Shown in pieces: positions 41,595-51,463 of a DNA stretch of 64,000 nt (positions are counted from its first letter, which is position 1; every line of letters starts with the position of its first letter). The position numbers and the translations under genes were made by a program. Under the pieces are notes generated by a model. It was not told the DNA's origin. It saw nothing but the letters and a program-made list of their open reading frames with translations, and did not search any database. The stretch is from Sedimentibacter sp. MB31-C6 (GTDB lineage Bacteria; Bacillota; Clostridia; Tissierellales; Sedimentibacteraceae). The stretch is taken from contig NZ_CP142396.1 of the NCBI RefSeq assembly GCF_035934735.1, positions 1,736,001-1,800,000 of the forward strand, in the 5' to 3' direction.

Positions 41595-42176
41595 TTGGCA
41601 CAGCAATATACGAAAAAAAAGATTCGAGAAGAATTCATAAAGATACTGAATGAGCGCCCACTTAATAAAATCACAGTTAAGGATATTGCTTCAGCATGTG
41701 AGATCAATAGAAATACTTTTTATTATTACTACACAGATGTATATGCACTTCTGTCAGAGCTCTTTCAAACAGAACTCCAGACAGTAATTGATGAATATAA
41801 TGATACATTTTCCTGGGAGGAGAGTTTTATTGTAGCTACTAAGGTTGCTTTAGAAAACAAAATAGCCATTAATCATGTATATAACTCCATGCAGAGAGAA
41901 GAATTAGAGGATTATATATACAATGTATCAGGACATGTCATGAACCGGTATGTTGAAAAAGTAAGCGACGGTATCTCAGCTTCTTCGGGGGATAAAAAAC
42001 TGATTGCTTCCTTTTATCAGTGTGCTCTTACTGAAATGGTACTACGCTGGATTGCTTCTGGAATGAAGGAAGACCCTGATACTATCATCAGACGAATCGG
42101 GCGGCTCTTCGATGGACACATTGCCCTATCCCTTAAGCGAAGTGCTGGTTTAAATGACTCTAATAAAAAACAATAA
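41595..42176 (+). CDS. TetR/AcrR-family regulator
   Basis: A 193-residue TetR regulator. The N-terminal DNA-binding domain is clear: IREEFIKILNERPLNKITVK and DIASACEINRNTFYYYYTDV. The C-terminal ligand-binding domain is of the short Firmicutes type. It starts at TTG 41595 behind TAAGGAGGTAACAGC. The next gene is oleate hydratase, so regulation by fatty acids is plausible, although a strong palindrome lies between the two genes. Confidence 0.87.
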   Translation: MAQQYTKKKIREEFIKILNERPLNKITVKDIASACEINRNTFYYYYTDVYALLSELFQTELQTVIDEYNDTFSWEESFIVATKVALENKIAINHVYNSMQREELEDYIYNVSGHVMNRYVEKVSDGISASSGDKKLIASFYQCALTEMVLRWIASGMKEDPDTIIRRIGRLFDGHIALSLKRSAGLNDSNKKQ

Positions 42177-42220
42177 CAAAATCTTTTTTTGTAAGGCATT
42201 CTAATCTCAATGCCAAAAAA

Positions 42221-42275
42221 TTAGGCAAATAAACTGCAGTGTTCGAAATTCGAACACCGCAGTTTGTTTGCCTAA
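42221..42275. repeat. 55-base palindrome between tetR and oleate hydratase
   Basis: Arms 42221-42247 and 42249-42275 are complementary at 25 of 27 positions around a single central base (TTCGAAATTCGAA core). No T-run follows (CCTAATGTAAAAG), which argues against a simple terminator. It may be a terminator without T-tract, a mobile palindromic repeat, or a regulator site. The 190 bases from here to the next gene hold no other gene. Confidence 0.75.
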
Positions 42276-42462
42276 TGTAAAAGACATAAAAAAGCGATAT
42301 TATAAGTATAAACAAATCCTACAGATAACAAGTATTCACAAAGTTAAAGGAGGTGTTGTTATTTATTACCCCTCAAAATGTGGAGTGCTAGTAGAGTTCA
42401 CATAAAAGAACTCTAAACATAATAGTAGGATTTAGAAGACTATTAAGAAAGAAGGAGATAAA

Positions 42463-44256
42463 ATGAAATTAAAAACACATGATGACAGGCTTACACTTAC
42501 AAATGGGAACTATCATTCTTTAGTGAATGCAAGAAAGCCTAAAGGAATTGATGATAAGAAGGCCTATTTAATTGGTACAGGAATTGGTGCTTTAGCTGCC
42601 GGCTGCTTTTTGATTCGTGATGCTCACATGGATGGAAGTAAGATTACTTTTTTAGAACAATTAGATATTGCTGGAGGAAGTTTGGACGGCCAAGTTCGTC
42701 AAAATATTGGTTATGTGGCGCGTGGTGGACGTGAACAGGGACATCATTTTGAGGTTTTATGGGATTTGTTTAGTTCCTTACCATCTACAGAAGATCCTAA
42801 TATGACTGTGTTAGACCATTTTTATTATACAAATCATGACGATCCAAATTTTAGCAATTGTCGTATTACAAATAACCAAGGCGAACGCTATGACAATGGA
42901 AAATTTAATTTAGGTCAAGATTTGGCAAAAGAAATAGCTGCTTTTACAATGATGACAGATGAAGAACTTCAAAACAAATCTATTGAAGATATTTTTTCTG
43001 AGGAACTTTTAAATTCTGATTTCTGGACATACTGGAGAACAATGTTCGCTTTTGAGAACTGGCATAGTGCTTTAGAGATGAAATTGTATATGAACCGCTT
43101 CATACATCATGTTGGGGGTCTGCCGGATCTTTCAGCTTTACAATTTTCACGACATGATCAATATACTTCATTTGTAAAACCCATGGTTAAATATTTAGAA
43201 GATCATGGCGCTAAATTTGAATATGGAGTCACTGTCGATAACGTTGAGTTCTCAATTTCAGATGATAAAAAGGTTGCAAAGAGGATAGCTGCAAGAGATA
43301 GAAATGGAAATGATATTTCTATCAGCTTAACGGAAAACGACCTGATATTTATCACCAATGGTTCTATGACTGAAGGTTCCGGATATGGAGATGACAATAC
43401 TCCAGCTCCATTTAACAAGGAATTGGGAGGATGTTGGAAGCTGTGGAGAAATATCGCAGCTCAGTCTGATGAATTTGGAAATCCTGATAAATTCTGTACA
43501 GATCCGGAAAAATCCAATTGGGAGTCTTGCACAGTAACTTGTCATGATGAACGAGTTCCCAAGTACATTGAAAAGATTACAAAACGTTCCCCATATGGCG
43601 GACGCACTGTAACAGGCGGCATAGTTACTGCCCTTGACTCTTCATGGTTGATGAGCTGGACAATAAACCGTCAGGAGCAATATTACGGACAACCTGAAAA
43701 AGATGTTGTTGTTTGGGTATATGGTTTGTTTTCCGATGTTCCTGGGGACTACATTAAAAAACCTATGAGAGATTGCACTGGTAGGGAAATTACAAAAGAA
43801 TGGTTATATCATATAGGTGTTCCTGCAGATGAAATAGAGGAATTAGCAGAAAGTTGTACTGCAGTTCCTGTTATGATGCCATTTATCACATCTCAATTTA
43901 TGCCTCGTGAATTTGGAGATCGTCCTTATGTTGTACCAAAGAATGCAGTAAACTTTGCTTTCCTTGGACAATATGCTGAAACATTGGATGATCCAGGACG
44001 TGATACTGTATTTACTATTGAATACTCAGGACGTACAGCTATGGAAGCAGTATATGTACTGACTGGAGTTGAAAAAGGAGTTCCTGAGGTATTTGCTTCC
44101 AGATATGATATCCGCTATTTGTTAGATGCAGGGGTGAACTTATTAGATGGAGAAAAACCAGAAATAAATTTACCACCACTGGTTAGACGTAAAATTATGA
44201 AACAAGTAGCAGGAACAGAAATTGAAAAGTTATTTAAAGAATATGGCATTCTTTAG
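42463..44256 (+). CDS. ohyA: Oleate hydratase
   Basis: A 597-residue FAD-dependent oleate hydratase that adds water to the cis-9 double bond of unsaturated fatty acids, giving 10-hydroxystearate and detoxifying host or gut fatty acids. The FAD site is AYLIGTGIGALAAGCFLIRD near residues 34-53, with FLEQLDIAGGSLDG. The family loop VARGGREQGHHFE carries the catalytic acid region near residue 90. It starts at ATG 42463 behind AAGAAGGAGATAAA. The length is normal for the family. It follows a TetR gene and is closed by a strong terminator. Confidence 0.95.
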   Translation: MKLKTHDDRLTLTNGNYHSLVNARKPKGIDDKKAYLIGTGIGALAAGCFLIRDAHMDGSKITFLEQLDIAGGSLDGQVRQNIGYVARGGREQGHHFEVLWDLFSSLPSTEDPNMTVLDHFYYTNHDDPNFSNCRITNNQGERYDNGKFNLGQDLAKEIAAFTMMTDEELQNKSIEDIFSEELLNSDFWTYWRTMFAFENWHSALEMKLYMNRFIHHVGGLPDLSALQFSRHDQYTSFVKPMVKYLEDHGAKFEYGVTVDNVEFSISDDKKVAKRIAARDRNGNDISISLTENDLIFITNGSMTEGSGYGDDNTPAPFNKELGGCWKLWRNIAAQSDEFGNPDKFCTDPEKSNWESCTVTCHDERVPKYIEKITKRSPYGGRTVTGGIVTALDSSWLMSWTINRQEQYYGQPEKDVVVWVYGLFSDVPGDYIKKPMRDCTGREITKEWLYHIGVPADEIEELAESCTAVPVMMPFITSQFMPREFGDRPYVVPKNAVNFAFLGQYAETLDDPGRDTVFTIEYSGRTAMEAVYVLTGVEKGVPEVFASRYDIRYLLDAGVNLLDGEKPEINLPPLVRRKIMKQVAGTEIEKLFKEYGIL

Positions 44257-44280
44257 TGACATTTTGAATTGATAATTTGA

Positions 44281-44314
44281 TTAAAATCCCGAATTTAAAA
44301 AAACGGGATTTTAA
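44281..44314. terminator. Terminator after oleate hydratase
   Basis: TTAAAATCCCG (44281-44291) and CGGGATTTTAA (44304-44314) pair perfectly with a 12-base loop and are followed by TTTATATT. It separates oleate hydratase from the MoxR operon. Confidence 0.85.
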
Positions 44315-44385
44315 TTTATATTCAATTATTATAATGATGGGCAAAGCCCTTATTAAATAAACATCATAAAATGGAGGAGACTTCT

Positions 44386-46497
44386 GTGAAAGAACAAAAA
44401 AACATTAAGCAAGCTTATATTCCTGCCATAGAAGAAATGCAAAGCCGGTATGAAGATGATTTGCGCAGGGAAGCCTCAAGGTCATTGGAATATGAATATA
44501 ATAGAGAGATAGAAGGACAAGAATCATTTTTTAAAGCTTTTCGAAAATTTGAAGAAAGAGATGATAAAATTCCTGTCTATTCTAAAGAAGATAATGTTTT
44601 TTACGAAAAATATAAAGCTTATGTAGAAGAGGAAACAGCAAACCAGGGTAAAAAGATACAGGAAATTGAGAATTTAATTGAATATGAAAGGTTTTTTCTT
44701 CGCTTTGAAAGGAGGATAAGTAGCGAGACTAATAATTACAGCCACTTTGGTAGTAATTCAGCTACAAGATATCGCGTTGACTGCATAAGAGGATTGGAAA
44801 AGGAATTGAAGAAGATCCTGGAAAGCTCTCCTGAAGCATGGGAATTTTATTATAAACGTCAATTGATAAGCGATATAGAAACCCAGCACGAGCAACGTTT
44901 GGTAGCTGTCCCCTATGTAGTTAATGCAAAGCAAAAAGTAATAGATTCGTTGAATTTAGGTGTCCCTGTATATATTGTAGGACATTTAGGAAGCGGGAAA
45001 ACACAATTAGCAACTGAAGCAGCCATGGATTTTACTATTCAAAATAAAATACAAAGTGAATTAGAAAATAAAATGGAAAACTGGTATTCTTCAAATCCAA
45101 ATGCAACAGAGAAAGACGTTATTCAAAAATTTAAAAAATTTAATGAAGAAAGAAAGCTCCACTATAAAAATATATTAACTAATGGTAGTAAAGAGGAAAT
45201 AGAATCTTTACAACCGCTATTTATTTCAGGTTCACATAATTTAACTTACGAAGATATGTTTGTGGAGAAAACTTTGTCTCTCGAACACAGCTTCTCCCAA
45301 GGCTCTTATGCGGATTATCTGAATATGATTATAGGAGATTTTTATGTGTGGATGGATGAGCATAAAGCAAGATTAGAGCAGATGACTGATGAAGAGCAGC
45401 TACAGCTTAAGATTCAGATATGGAAGAGCTTTTCTGATTTATTGGTAGCAAGTAATAGCAGCTTTGGTACTACAATCAAAAAAATAGAAAGAGAAATTTT
45501 AATTGCAGTAAAAGAAGGCCGTCCTGTAATAATAGACGAATTAAATACAATTGCCATGCAAAATTTAATTGCTTTGAATGATATATTGCAGCGTCACGCA
45601 GGAAGTACGGCTTACATTACAGGAGTTGGTCCTGTTTTGATTAAACCTGGCTTTGGATTTATCGGCACAGGAAACCTATCATCTCATATGGTCAATTATG
45701 AAGGAACAAATGAACTAAATCCAGCTTTTAAATCACGTTTCGTAACTATTGAATATAATTATGTACCACAAAAGATAACAGGTTCATTGGAAGAACAAGA
45801 GGTTACAGAAGAAAACGAACTTTTCAGAATAATAATAGCACAATTAGCTGACAAAAATGGAAATATTCATATTCCTGATTCCAAAAGAACATTAGAAGAA
45901 TTATTTCGCTTTTCTCAGTTGTGCAGAGTAACTCAGAATGTTTTCATGGGTAAGTGGAAGGATAATGAAGCCCAAAAAGATACTGGAATGGATGAACCGG
46001 AGCTTAAAGAATCTGTATTATCAATCCGTAATATTTTGCACATTTTAGATAATTGGAATCAAGGCGAAGAAAAAGACTTAAGTAAAGCTTTGTGGGATGG
46101 TTTTATTAGTTCAATAACTTATCCCGATGACCAAAATTATATCCTCTCACAAGCAGTACGTTTTGGTTTTTTTCCTGCAGGGGAAGGTTGGAATGTTGAG
46201 GCAAAAGGCATAGGAGAAGCAACAACAACATACGAGGAAATTCGTACTCGCCCATATCACTATGTTCGCCCATCAATAGAAACGTTAAGCTATTTAGATG
46301 TAGTTCATCTAATATTTGGGAAAGGAACCCCAAGAAGGACTTTGCCAAAAGAACTAAAAGAAATTTTTGAAGCTGATATTGCTGATTCATCGCGAATTGA
46401 TGTGAAAAAGTATCAAAAATTAGACCAACAATTATCTCATTTGGAACATTCAAAGGAACTACTTGAATACTTGGAAGATAATGAAGGAGAAAAGTGA
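44386..46497 (+). CDS. MoxR-like AAA+ ATPase, 703 aa
   Basis: A 703-residue AAA+ ATPase of the MoxR/RavA type. Walker A is GHLGSGKTQLATEAA near residue 199 and Walker B VIIDELNTI near 381; ELNPAFKSRFVTIEY is the sensor/arginine-finger-like region. A 190-residue charged helical N-terminal extension precedes the core, and a large insert separates Walker A and B. MoxR proteins act as chaperones with vWA partners. I choose GTG 44386, because GGAGGAG lies at 44372-44378 inside the longer frame. Its stop overlaps the next start by 4 bases. Confidence 0.85.
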   Translation: MKEQKNIKQAYIPAIEEMQSRYEDDLRREASRSLEYEYNREIEGQESFFKAFRKFEERDDKIPVYSKEDNVFYEKYKAYVEEETANQGKKIQEIENLIEYERFFLRFERRISSETNNYSHFGSNSATRYRVDCIRGLEKELKKILESSPEAWEFYYKRQLISDIETQHEQRLVAVPYVVNAKQKVIDSLNLGVPVYIVGHLGSGKTQLATEAAMDFTIQNKIQSELENKMENWYSSNPNATEKDVIQKFKKFNEERKLHYKNILTNGSKEEIESLQPLFISGSHNLTYEDMFVEKTLSLEHSFSQGSYADYLNMIIGDFYVWMDEHKARLEQMTDEEQLQLKIQIWKSFSDLLVASNSSFGTTIKKIEREILIAVKEGRPVIIDELNTIAMQNLIALNDILQRHAGSTAYITGVGPVLIKPGFGFIGTGNLSSHMVNYEGTNELNPAFKSRFVTIEYNYVPQKITGSLEEQEVTEENELFRIIIAQLADKNGNIHIPDSKRTLEELFRFSQLCRVTQNVFMGKWKDNEAQKDTGMDEPELKESVLSIRNILHILDNWNQGEEKDLSKALWDGFISSITYPDDQNYILSQAVRFGFFPAGEGWNVEAKGIGEATTTYEEIRTRPYHYVRPSIETLSYLDVVHLIFGKGTPRRTLPKELKEIFEADIADSSRIDVKKYQKLDQQLSHLEHSKELLEYLEDNEGEK

Positions 46498-47732
46498 ATA
46501 TGAATTTGTCAGTACATGGAAAAGATTTCAAGGACCAAGTTAAAGATCTAAGAACAAAGCTGAATGAATGCCTGACAAATGGAATTTTAGATGAGGATTT
46601 TGAAGAACAATTAGATAAACTCTCACAAATAGAAGAAGAGTTATTGTCTGACTTAATTCCGTATTACCGAGTTTATGTAGATAATATTACAAAGACTTCA
46701 ATGCAAATAAATCCGATAAAACAATTGGGAGCTTTTGAATTTGACAGTTTTTTACAAACCACATTGAGAATTAATGATAGTCTTTTTATTACAAGTGGTA
46801 TAGATGGAAAAGTTCAATTTTTTTATATAGATATTGAAGACGATTTTTCTAATCAAATTCAAATCCAGGTCGAGTGGAGTCACCCTATAAAAGAAATAAA
46901 AGAGGGAGTTTCGTTTATATATAAATTGAATGATAAAGAAATTTTGCTTTTAGGAGTAAGAGGGGGATGCTATCTGCTTTCAAGCGATAATTTTGACCAA
47001 ATGCCTGATATTGACGGACAGATTAAAGTTAAAAAGATTGAAACAGAGCATGGTATTAATGAATTTGGAAGATGTTTAGCAATTAATGATGGTTTATTTG
47101 CAGTGGAAAATGGAGACAAAAAGTTGAATTTATTAGAAACGGTAAAAGGAAAAGATGGATATCGTCTTGTTTTTCATAAAGATATTTATTGCACTATTCC
47201 AAATTGGTCTGCATTGGGAAAAATAAGTGACAATTACTTTGCAGTTGGTACAAAAATGGGGGAATTATATTTTATCAAATACGAGAATAATCAACTAAAT
47301 ATTACTGAAAAAATAAAATGTTTTAGTGATGAAATAAGAGTAATTAGATGCCTCCAGGATGAAAATGGCAGCAAGAGTTCCCTTGTAGTGACAGGCAATA
47401 ATGGGTATCTTAAAATTTTTTCTTTATATGGAGACTCAAAAACCATAAAAATAGAATTGAATGATTTAAAAGGCAATTTGTTTGACGTTCAATCTAAAAA
47501 TGGCACAGCTGTAGTTTTAAGTGAAGATGGAATTGTATACTTATTTGAAGAGAATTTTGGTAATTGGTATCTAAATGATGAAGCAGTGCTTAAGGATGTA
47601 TTTTTTACAAATATCCTGAAATTAGATATTTCAAAATATTTGTTAATGGATATAGAAGGTAAATTAAATCTATTATATATCGATAGGATTGATACACCAA
47701 AAGACTTGTGGGAACTGCCACTTCATCAGTAG
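46494..47732 (+). CDS. Beta-propeller-like middle protein of MoxR operon
   Basis: A 412-residue protein with a helical N-terminus of about 60 residues (NECLTNGILDEDFEEQLDKL) and then a series of beta-strand blocks of about 45 residues, such as SLFITSGIDGKVQFFYIDIE, KISDNYFAVGTKMGELYFIK and SSLVVTGNNGYLKIFSLYGD. These look like WD40-type propeller blades. It starts at GTG 46494 behind GAAGGAGAAAA, overlapping the AAA gene stop. It is probably the scaffold or target-recognition subunit linking the AAA and vWA proteins. Fold assignment is by pattern only. Confidence 0.68.
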   Translation: MNMNLSVHGKDFKDQVKDLRTKLNECLTNGILDEDFEEQLDKLSQIEEELLSDLIPYYRVYVDNITKTSMQINPIKQLGAFEFDSFLQTTLRINDSLFITSGIDGKVQFFYIDIEDDFSNQIQIQVEWSHPIKEIKEGVSFIYKLNDKEILLLGVRGGCYLLSSDNFDQMPDIDGQIKVKKIETEHGINEFGRCLAINDGLFAVENGDKKLNLLETVKGKDGYRLVFHKDIYCTIPNWSALGKISDNYFAVGTKMGELYFIKYENNQLNITEKIKCFSDEIRVIRCLQDENGSKSSLVVTGNNGYLKIFSLYGDSKTIKIELNDLKGNLFDVQSKNGTAVVLSEDGIVYLFEENFGNWYLNDEAVLKDVFFTNILKLDISKYLLMDIEGKLNLLYIDRIDTPKDLWELPLHQ

Positions 47733-47742
47733 GAGGGATGAA

Positions 47743-49689
47743 ATGTTTGACTTTAATGAGCAAACTCTAATTGAAGAATCTAAAAAACATTGTGAAGTAT
47801 TTTTGCAAAATGAACAACGATCATTAGCCACATTTACAGGAGATCTTGGTTTGATGTATATTCCTGATCCAAAATTGGAAAGATTTCTGTTAGATCCTTC
47901 CAAGGGAGTATTATACTTGCCCCTTCAAAGCTTTTTAGATGAAAAATTAGATGACAACCAAATTATGTGGCATATTTACTATGAGTTAGCCCTATACCCT
48001 GATTGGAAAAAGCAAACTAAAAAATATTTGAACAGAAAAAAAGATTGGCAAAAAGAAATTGATCACATGACAAGCTATATTTTAAACAGGATAAAAAAAG
48101 AAGGTTTGGAAAAAGACATAGCTTATCAACCCAAAATTATTTCTAGTTATGTTAAAAAAGAAATTCTTGACTTGTTATATCTATTGGATAAGCTGACATC
48201 ATTTCTAAGGGTTTTACAGATGTGCCCTATATACAGGGATAAAGAAAATTTCGAGAAAATTGTATCATATATGAAACAAACAGGTAAAACTATTGAATCA
48301 ATTTCTGAAATGCCTAAACATAGAGCTTTTGCGAATAGTTTCTTGATTATTGAATTATATAAAATAAAGCCTGAAATCGAAGAATGTATTGAGAATCCTT
48401 TTGACATAAAAATTTTCAATCAACCTTTTTTTGATTTTATTCATTATCAATTAGTTAGACAGATAAATAGTAATCAAGGAATTATAGAAAGAGATCCATT
48501 CATTCGTTCCTTTATATTTCCGATTTTTGAGCAATTGTGGAAAAAAGAAATTAATGAAATGAAATTTTATAAATCAGAAGGACAAACAAAAGAGCAGGTA
48601 AATGGAAGTGAAAATCCTTTTGAGCAATCTAAAGCATATGAGATAGCAGATTCATTGGAATCTACCCAGGAAGAAGAAAAAAAGATTTTGGAAGAAATGT
48701 TGGAGCAACAGGACCAAATAACCTCAAACATACAAGACACAATACAAGGCAAGGTTGATTTAGAGCGCTATGGGATCAGCCAGACAGATCAACAATTGTT
48801 CCGGTTTTATTCAAATAAAATGAAATCGGAAAGAGAACAAATGCGGCAACTTTGGGAAAAATTAATAGGAAGTGCAAAAAAAGAAGTAAGTGTAAAAAAA
48901 GATGACCAAATAAAAGGGAAACTGGATGTCGATAGCTTTATTAACACTTATCCGGATTTTATAGAAGCTGAAAAAAATGGAAATTACAAAAATCTCCCAA
49001 TTTTTAATAGGTACTTATTAGAGCCTCAAACAGATATTTTGCCTGAAAGAATAGAGATTTCATTTGTGATAGACAATTCAGGCTCAATGAATGCGTCAAA
49101 AATTGAAGCAGCAAGAAAAGCTTTGGCAGTGACATTGTTGTCAATTGATGATTTTAATCGATATTTAAAAAGCAATGCAGAACAACTGAATCAAAAAGTT
49201 GAAGTTTTAAGCGAAACGTGGTTTTTTGGCAGTAAGTTTTATAATGTTAAAGAATTTAACGATAAAAATGTGAAAGAAAAAGAAAAAAGCGACATAATTC
49301 GCTCAATTGTAAAGTTAGATGCAACAGATGGAGCGACAGATGATGCAAGTTGCCTTAGAGAAATATCTGATAGAATTACGTCCATGCAGGAAAGCGAACT
49401 TAAAAAAGGAAAACTAATAAAGATAGTCTTTGAAATTACAGATGGTGCATCAAGTTTTCCGGGAGCAGCAAAAGAAGCTGTGCAAGAATTACTATCTAAA
49501 AATGTAGAAATCTATGCGTTCCAAATGGGAAAAAGCAACAATACAAATGAAAAAATCTTTAATTTCGTATGGAATGAAGGCTACAGAGAGCCCCATGGAG
49601 TAATGATCGGCGAACAGATAGAAAGGCTACCTAAAGAACTGCTAAAAGCAGTAGGGAAAAATATGCAGTCTGCTTTTGATAATCACTGA
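47743..49689 (+). CDS. vWA-domain protein, partner of MoxR ATPase
   Basis: A 648-residue protein whose C-terminal 200 residues form a von Willebrand A domain with MIDAS motif VIDNSGSMNASKIEAARKAL (near residue 441), the Thr/Asp loop DATDGATDDASC and KIVFEITDGASSF. The N-terminal part contains a degenerate metallopeptidase-like segment (IMWHIYYELALYPDW, lacking HExxH) and a Gln/Glu-rich coiled coil. Mg-dependent ligand binding by vWA is controlled by MoxR-type ATPases in other systems. I choose ATG 47743, with TAGGAGGGATGA upstream. Confidence 0.85.
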   Translation: MFDFNEQTLIEESKKHCEVFLQNEQRSLATFTGDLGLMYIPDPKLERFLLDPSKGVLYLPLQSFLDEKLDDNQIMWHIYYELALYPDWKKQTKKYLNRKKDWQKEIDHMTSYILNRIKKEGLEKDIAYQPKIISSYVKKEILDLLYLLDKLTSFLRVLQMCPIYRDKENFEKIVSYMKQTGKTIESISEMPKHRAFANSFLIIELYKIKPEIEECIENPFDIKIFNQPFFDFIHYQLVRQINSNQGIIERDPFIRSFIFPIFEQLWKKEINEMKFYKSEGQTKEQVNGSENPFEQSKAYEIADSLESTQEEEKKILEEMLEQQDQITSNIQDTIQGKVDLERYGISQTDQQLFRFYSNKMKSEREQMRQLWEKLIGSAKKEVSVKKDDQIKGKLDVDSFINTYPDFIEAEKNGNYKNLPIFNRYLLEPQTDILPERIEISFVIDNSGSMNASKIEAARKALAVTLLSIDDFNRYLKSNAEQLNQKVEVLSETWFFGSKFYNVKEFNDKNVKEKEKSDIIRSIVKLDATDGATDDASCLREISDRITSMQESELKKGKLIKIVFEITDGASSFPGAAKEAVQELLSKNVEIYAFQMGKSNNTNEKIFNFVWNEGYREPHGVMIGEQIERLPKELLKAVGKNMQSAFDNH

Positions 49690-49799
49690 AAGGTGAGTTC
49701 GCATAAGATCTAGCCTGGGAGAACTGGAAAAAATCCGGCAAGTGCGTGGTTTTGAGTCGTTAATGGATAAGGTAAAAATATATGCCTTGAGAAAAAACG

Positions 49800-50319
49800 T
49801 TAAAAATTAATTGACTCAAAGCACACCTTAGCTAATTCTTCAGAACTAATTGGCATATCGTTTTCAATCCATTCAACAAGCATATTAAAGAACAAGCCAA
49901 CTCGGCCGTAAATGCGATAACGGTCTGGGAGTGAAGGTGTTTTTATGCTATTAATGTAAAAATTATTTAAATAATTCAGGATGAATAACTTATAGTTACA
50001 GGCGAATAATAGCCGGATACTTTCTATATGCTCAGAAAAAAATCAAATAGAACTTTCCAATAATCATACCACTGTTTTGTCTGCATATAAGGGAGAGATA
50101 TTTCAGTGAGCTTTGTCATAAAATCATCAAAAATATCCGTTAGTATATCATCTTTAGACTTGTAATTACGGTAATAAGCCATACGTGAGACGCCGGCTTT
50201 TTCTACAATATTATTGATTGTAATGTCTTCCCATTTTTTTCTTTTAGAAGTAGTATTAATGCATTTTGGATACTTTCTTTAGTTATTTTTTTAATTTATA
50301 GGTTTGAAGTAAGTGACAT
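49800..50319 (-). pseudogene. Decayed TetR-family regulator gene
   Basis: Read on the minus strand from ATG 50319, the frame shows TAA at codon 8, then TKESIQNALILLLK, a one-base loss in an A-run, KKWEDITINNIVEKAGVSRM and AYYRNYKSKDDILTDIFDDF. A second frameshift near 50040 precedes ESIRLLFACNYKLFILNYLN and VEWIENDMPISSEELAKVCF. This is a complete TetR gene inactivated by one stop and two frameshifts. It is divergent from the DegV gene, which TetR regulators frequently control, so that gene may now be constitutive. Confidence 0.82.
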
Positions 50320-50538
50320 AAGAACTCCTTTTGTAGCATCCCTTTGGATTTGCATTGAAAAAAAACATATGCGGTGTTACAATTATAACATCCCTATTAG
50401 TGTAGTAAATATTATACAAAAAATCAACTTTTTTAAATCATAAAAATAAACTACTTTTGGTTTCATTTCTTTATGAAGGTGTCAGATGTTCAGCCCTTAC
50501 ACCTTAGATTCTAATTAATTGTATATGGAGGATTTAAT

Positions 50539-51426
50539 ATGCTTAATTATGTTTTAACTTGTTGTTCCACAGCAGATATGACCTATAACTACTTTAAAAA
50601 AAGGAATATTCCGTTTCTATGTTTTCATTATATTTTGGATGGAGAGGACTATCTGGATGATTTAGGGCAAACCATCTCTTTTGAAGAATTTTATGGTAGA
50701 ATCGCGGCGGGATCAATGCCTACAACCTCACAGGTGAATGTGGGGCAGTATATGGATTTCTTTGAACCATTTTTAAAAGCGGGAAAAGATATTCTTCACA
50801 TTTCTTTTTCTTCTGGTTTATCAGGATCTTATAATTCTGCAACTATTGCAAAGGAGGAACTTTTATCAAGATACCCGGATAGGAAAATATTAATTGTAGA
50901 TTCCCTGGGCGCATCCTCAGGCTATGGATTGTTAACGGACATGGCGGCGGATATGCGGGATAATGGAGTAGTATTTGAAGAAGTATATGACTGGCTTCAG
51001 GAAAACAAGCTTAATGTGCATCATTGGTTTTTCTCTACGGACCTTTCCCATTATAAACGCGGAGGCCGTATATCAGCTACATCCGCAGCTGTAGGGACTT
51101 TGCTTGGAATTTGTCCGCTGTTAAATATGAATTATGATGGAAAACTTACTCCTCGCAAAAATATTCGCAGTAAAAATCGTGTAATAAAGGAGATTGTGCA
51201 TATGATGGAGATACATGCAAAGGATGGAATAGAATACTCGGGGAAGTGCTTTATCTCTAATTCAGCGTGTTATGAGGATGCACGCAAGGTGGCTGATTTA
51301 GTTGAGGAAAGATTCCCTTTGCTCAATGGGCGTGTAATGATAAATAGTGTTGGTACCGTAATTGGTTCTCATACCGGTCCTGGGACTGTGGCGCTTTTCT
51401 TTATAGGTGACAAGAGAGAAGATTAA
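50539..51426 (+). CDS. DegV-family (FakB-like) fatty-acid-binding protein
   Basis: A 295-residue DegV protein. These bind a single fatty acid and, as FakB, present it to FakA for phosphorylation and entry into phospholipid synthesis. Diagnostic regions are SMPTTSQVNVGQYMDFFEPF, HISFSSGLSGSYNSA and the C-terminal GSHTGPGTVALFF. It starts at ATG 50539 behind TGGAGGATTTAAT. No fakA is in the window. With oleate hydratase nearby, it points to a local interest in exogenous fatty acids. Confidence 0.92.
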   Translation: MLNYVLTCCSTADMTYNYFKKRNIPFLCFHYILDGEDYLDDLGQTISFEEFYGRIAAGSMPTTSQVNVGQYMDFFEPFLKAGKDILHISFSSGLSGSYNSATIAKEELLSRYPDRKILIVDSLGASSGYGLLTDMAADMRDNGVVFEEVYDWLQENKLNVHHWFFSTDLSHYKRGGRISATSAAVGTLLGICPLLNMNYDGKLTPRKNIRSKNRVIKEIVHMMEIHAKDGIEYSGKCFISNSACYEDARKVADLVEERFPLLNGRVMINSVGTVIGSHTGPGTVALFFIGDKRED

Positions 51427-51463
51427 TTGATTTTAAATTTAAATTGTATTGCAGGTGAAATTA

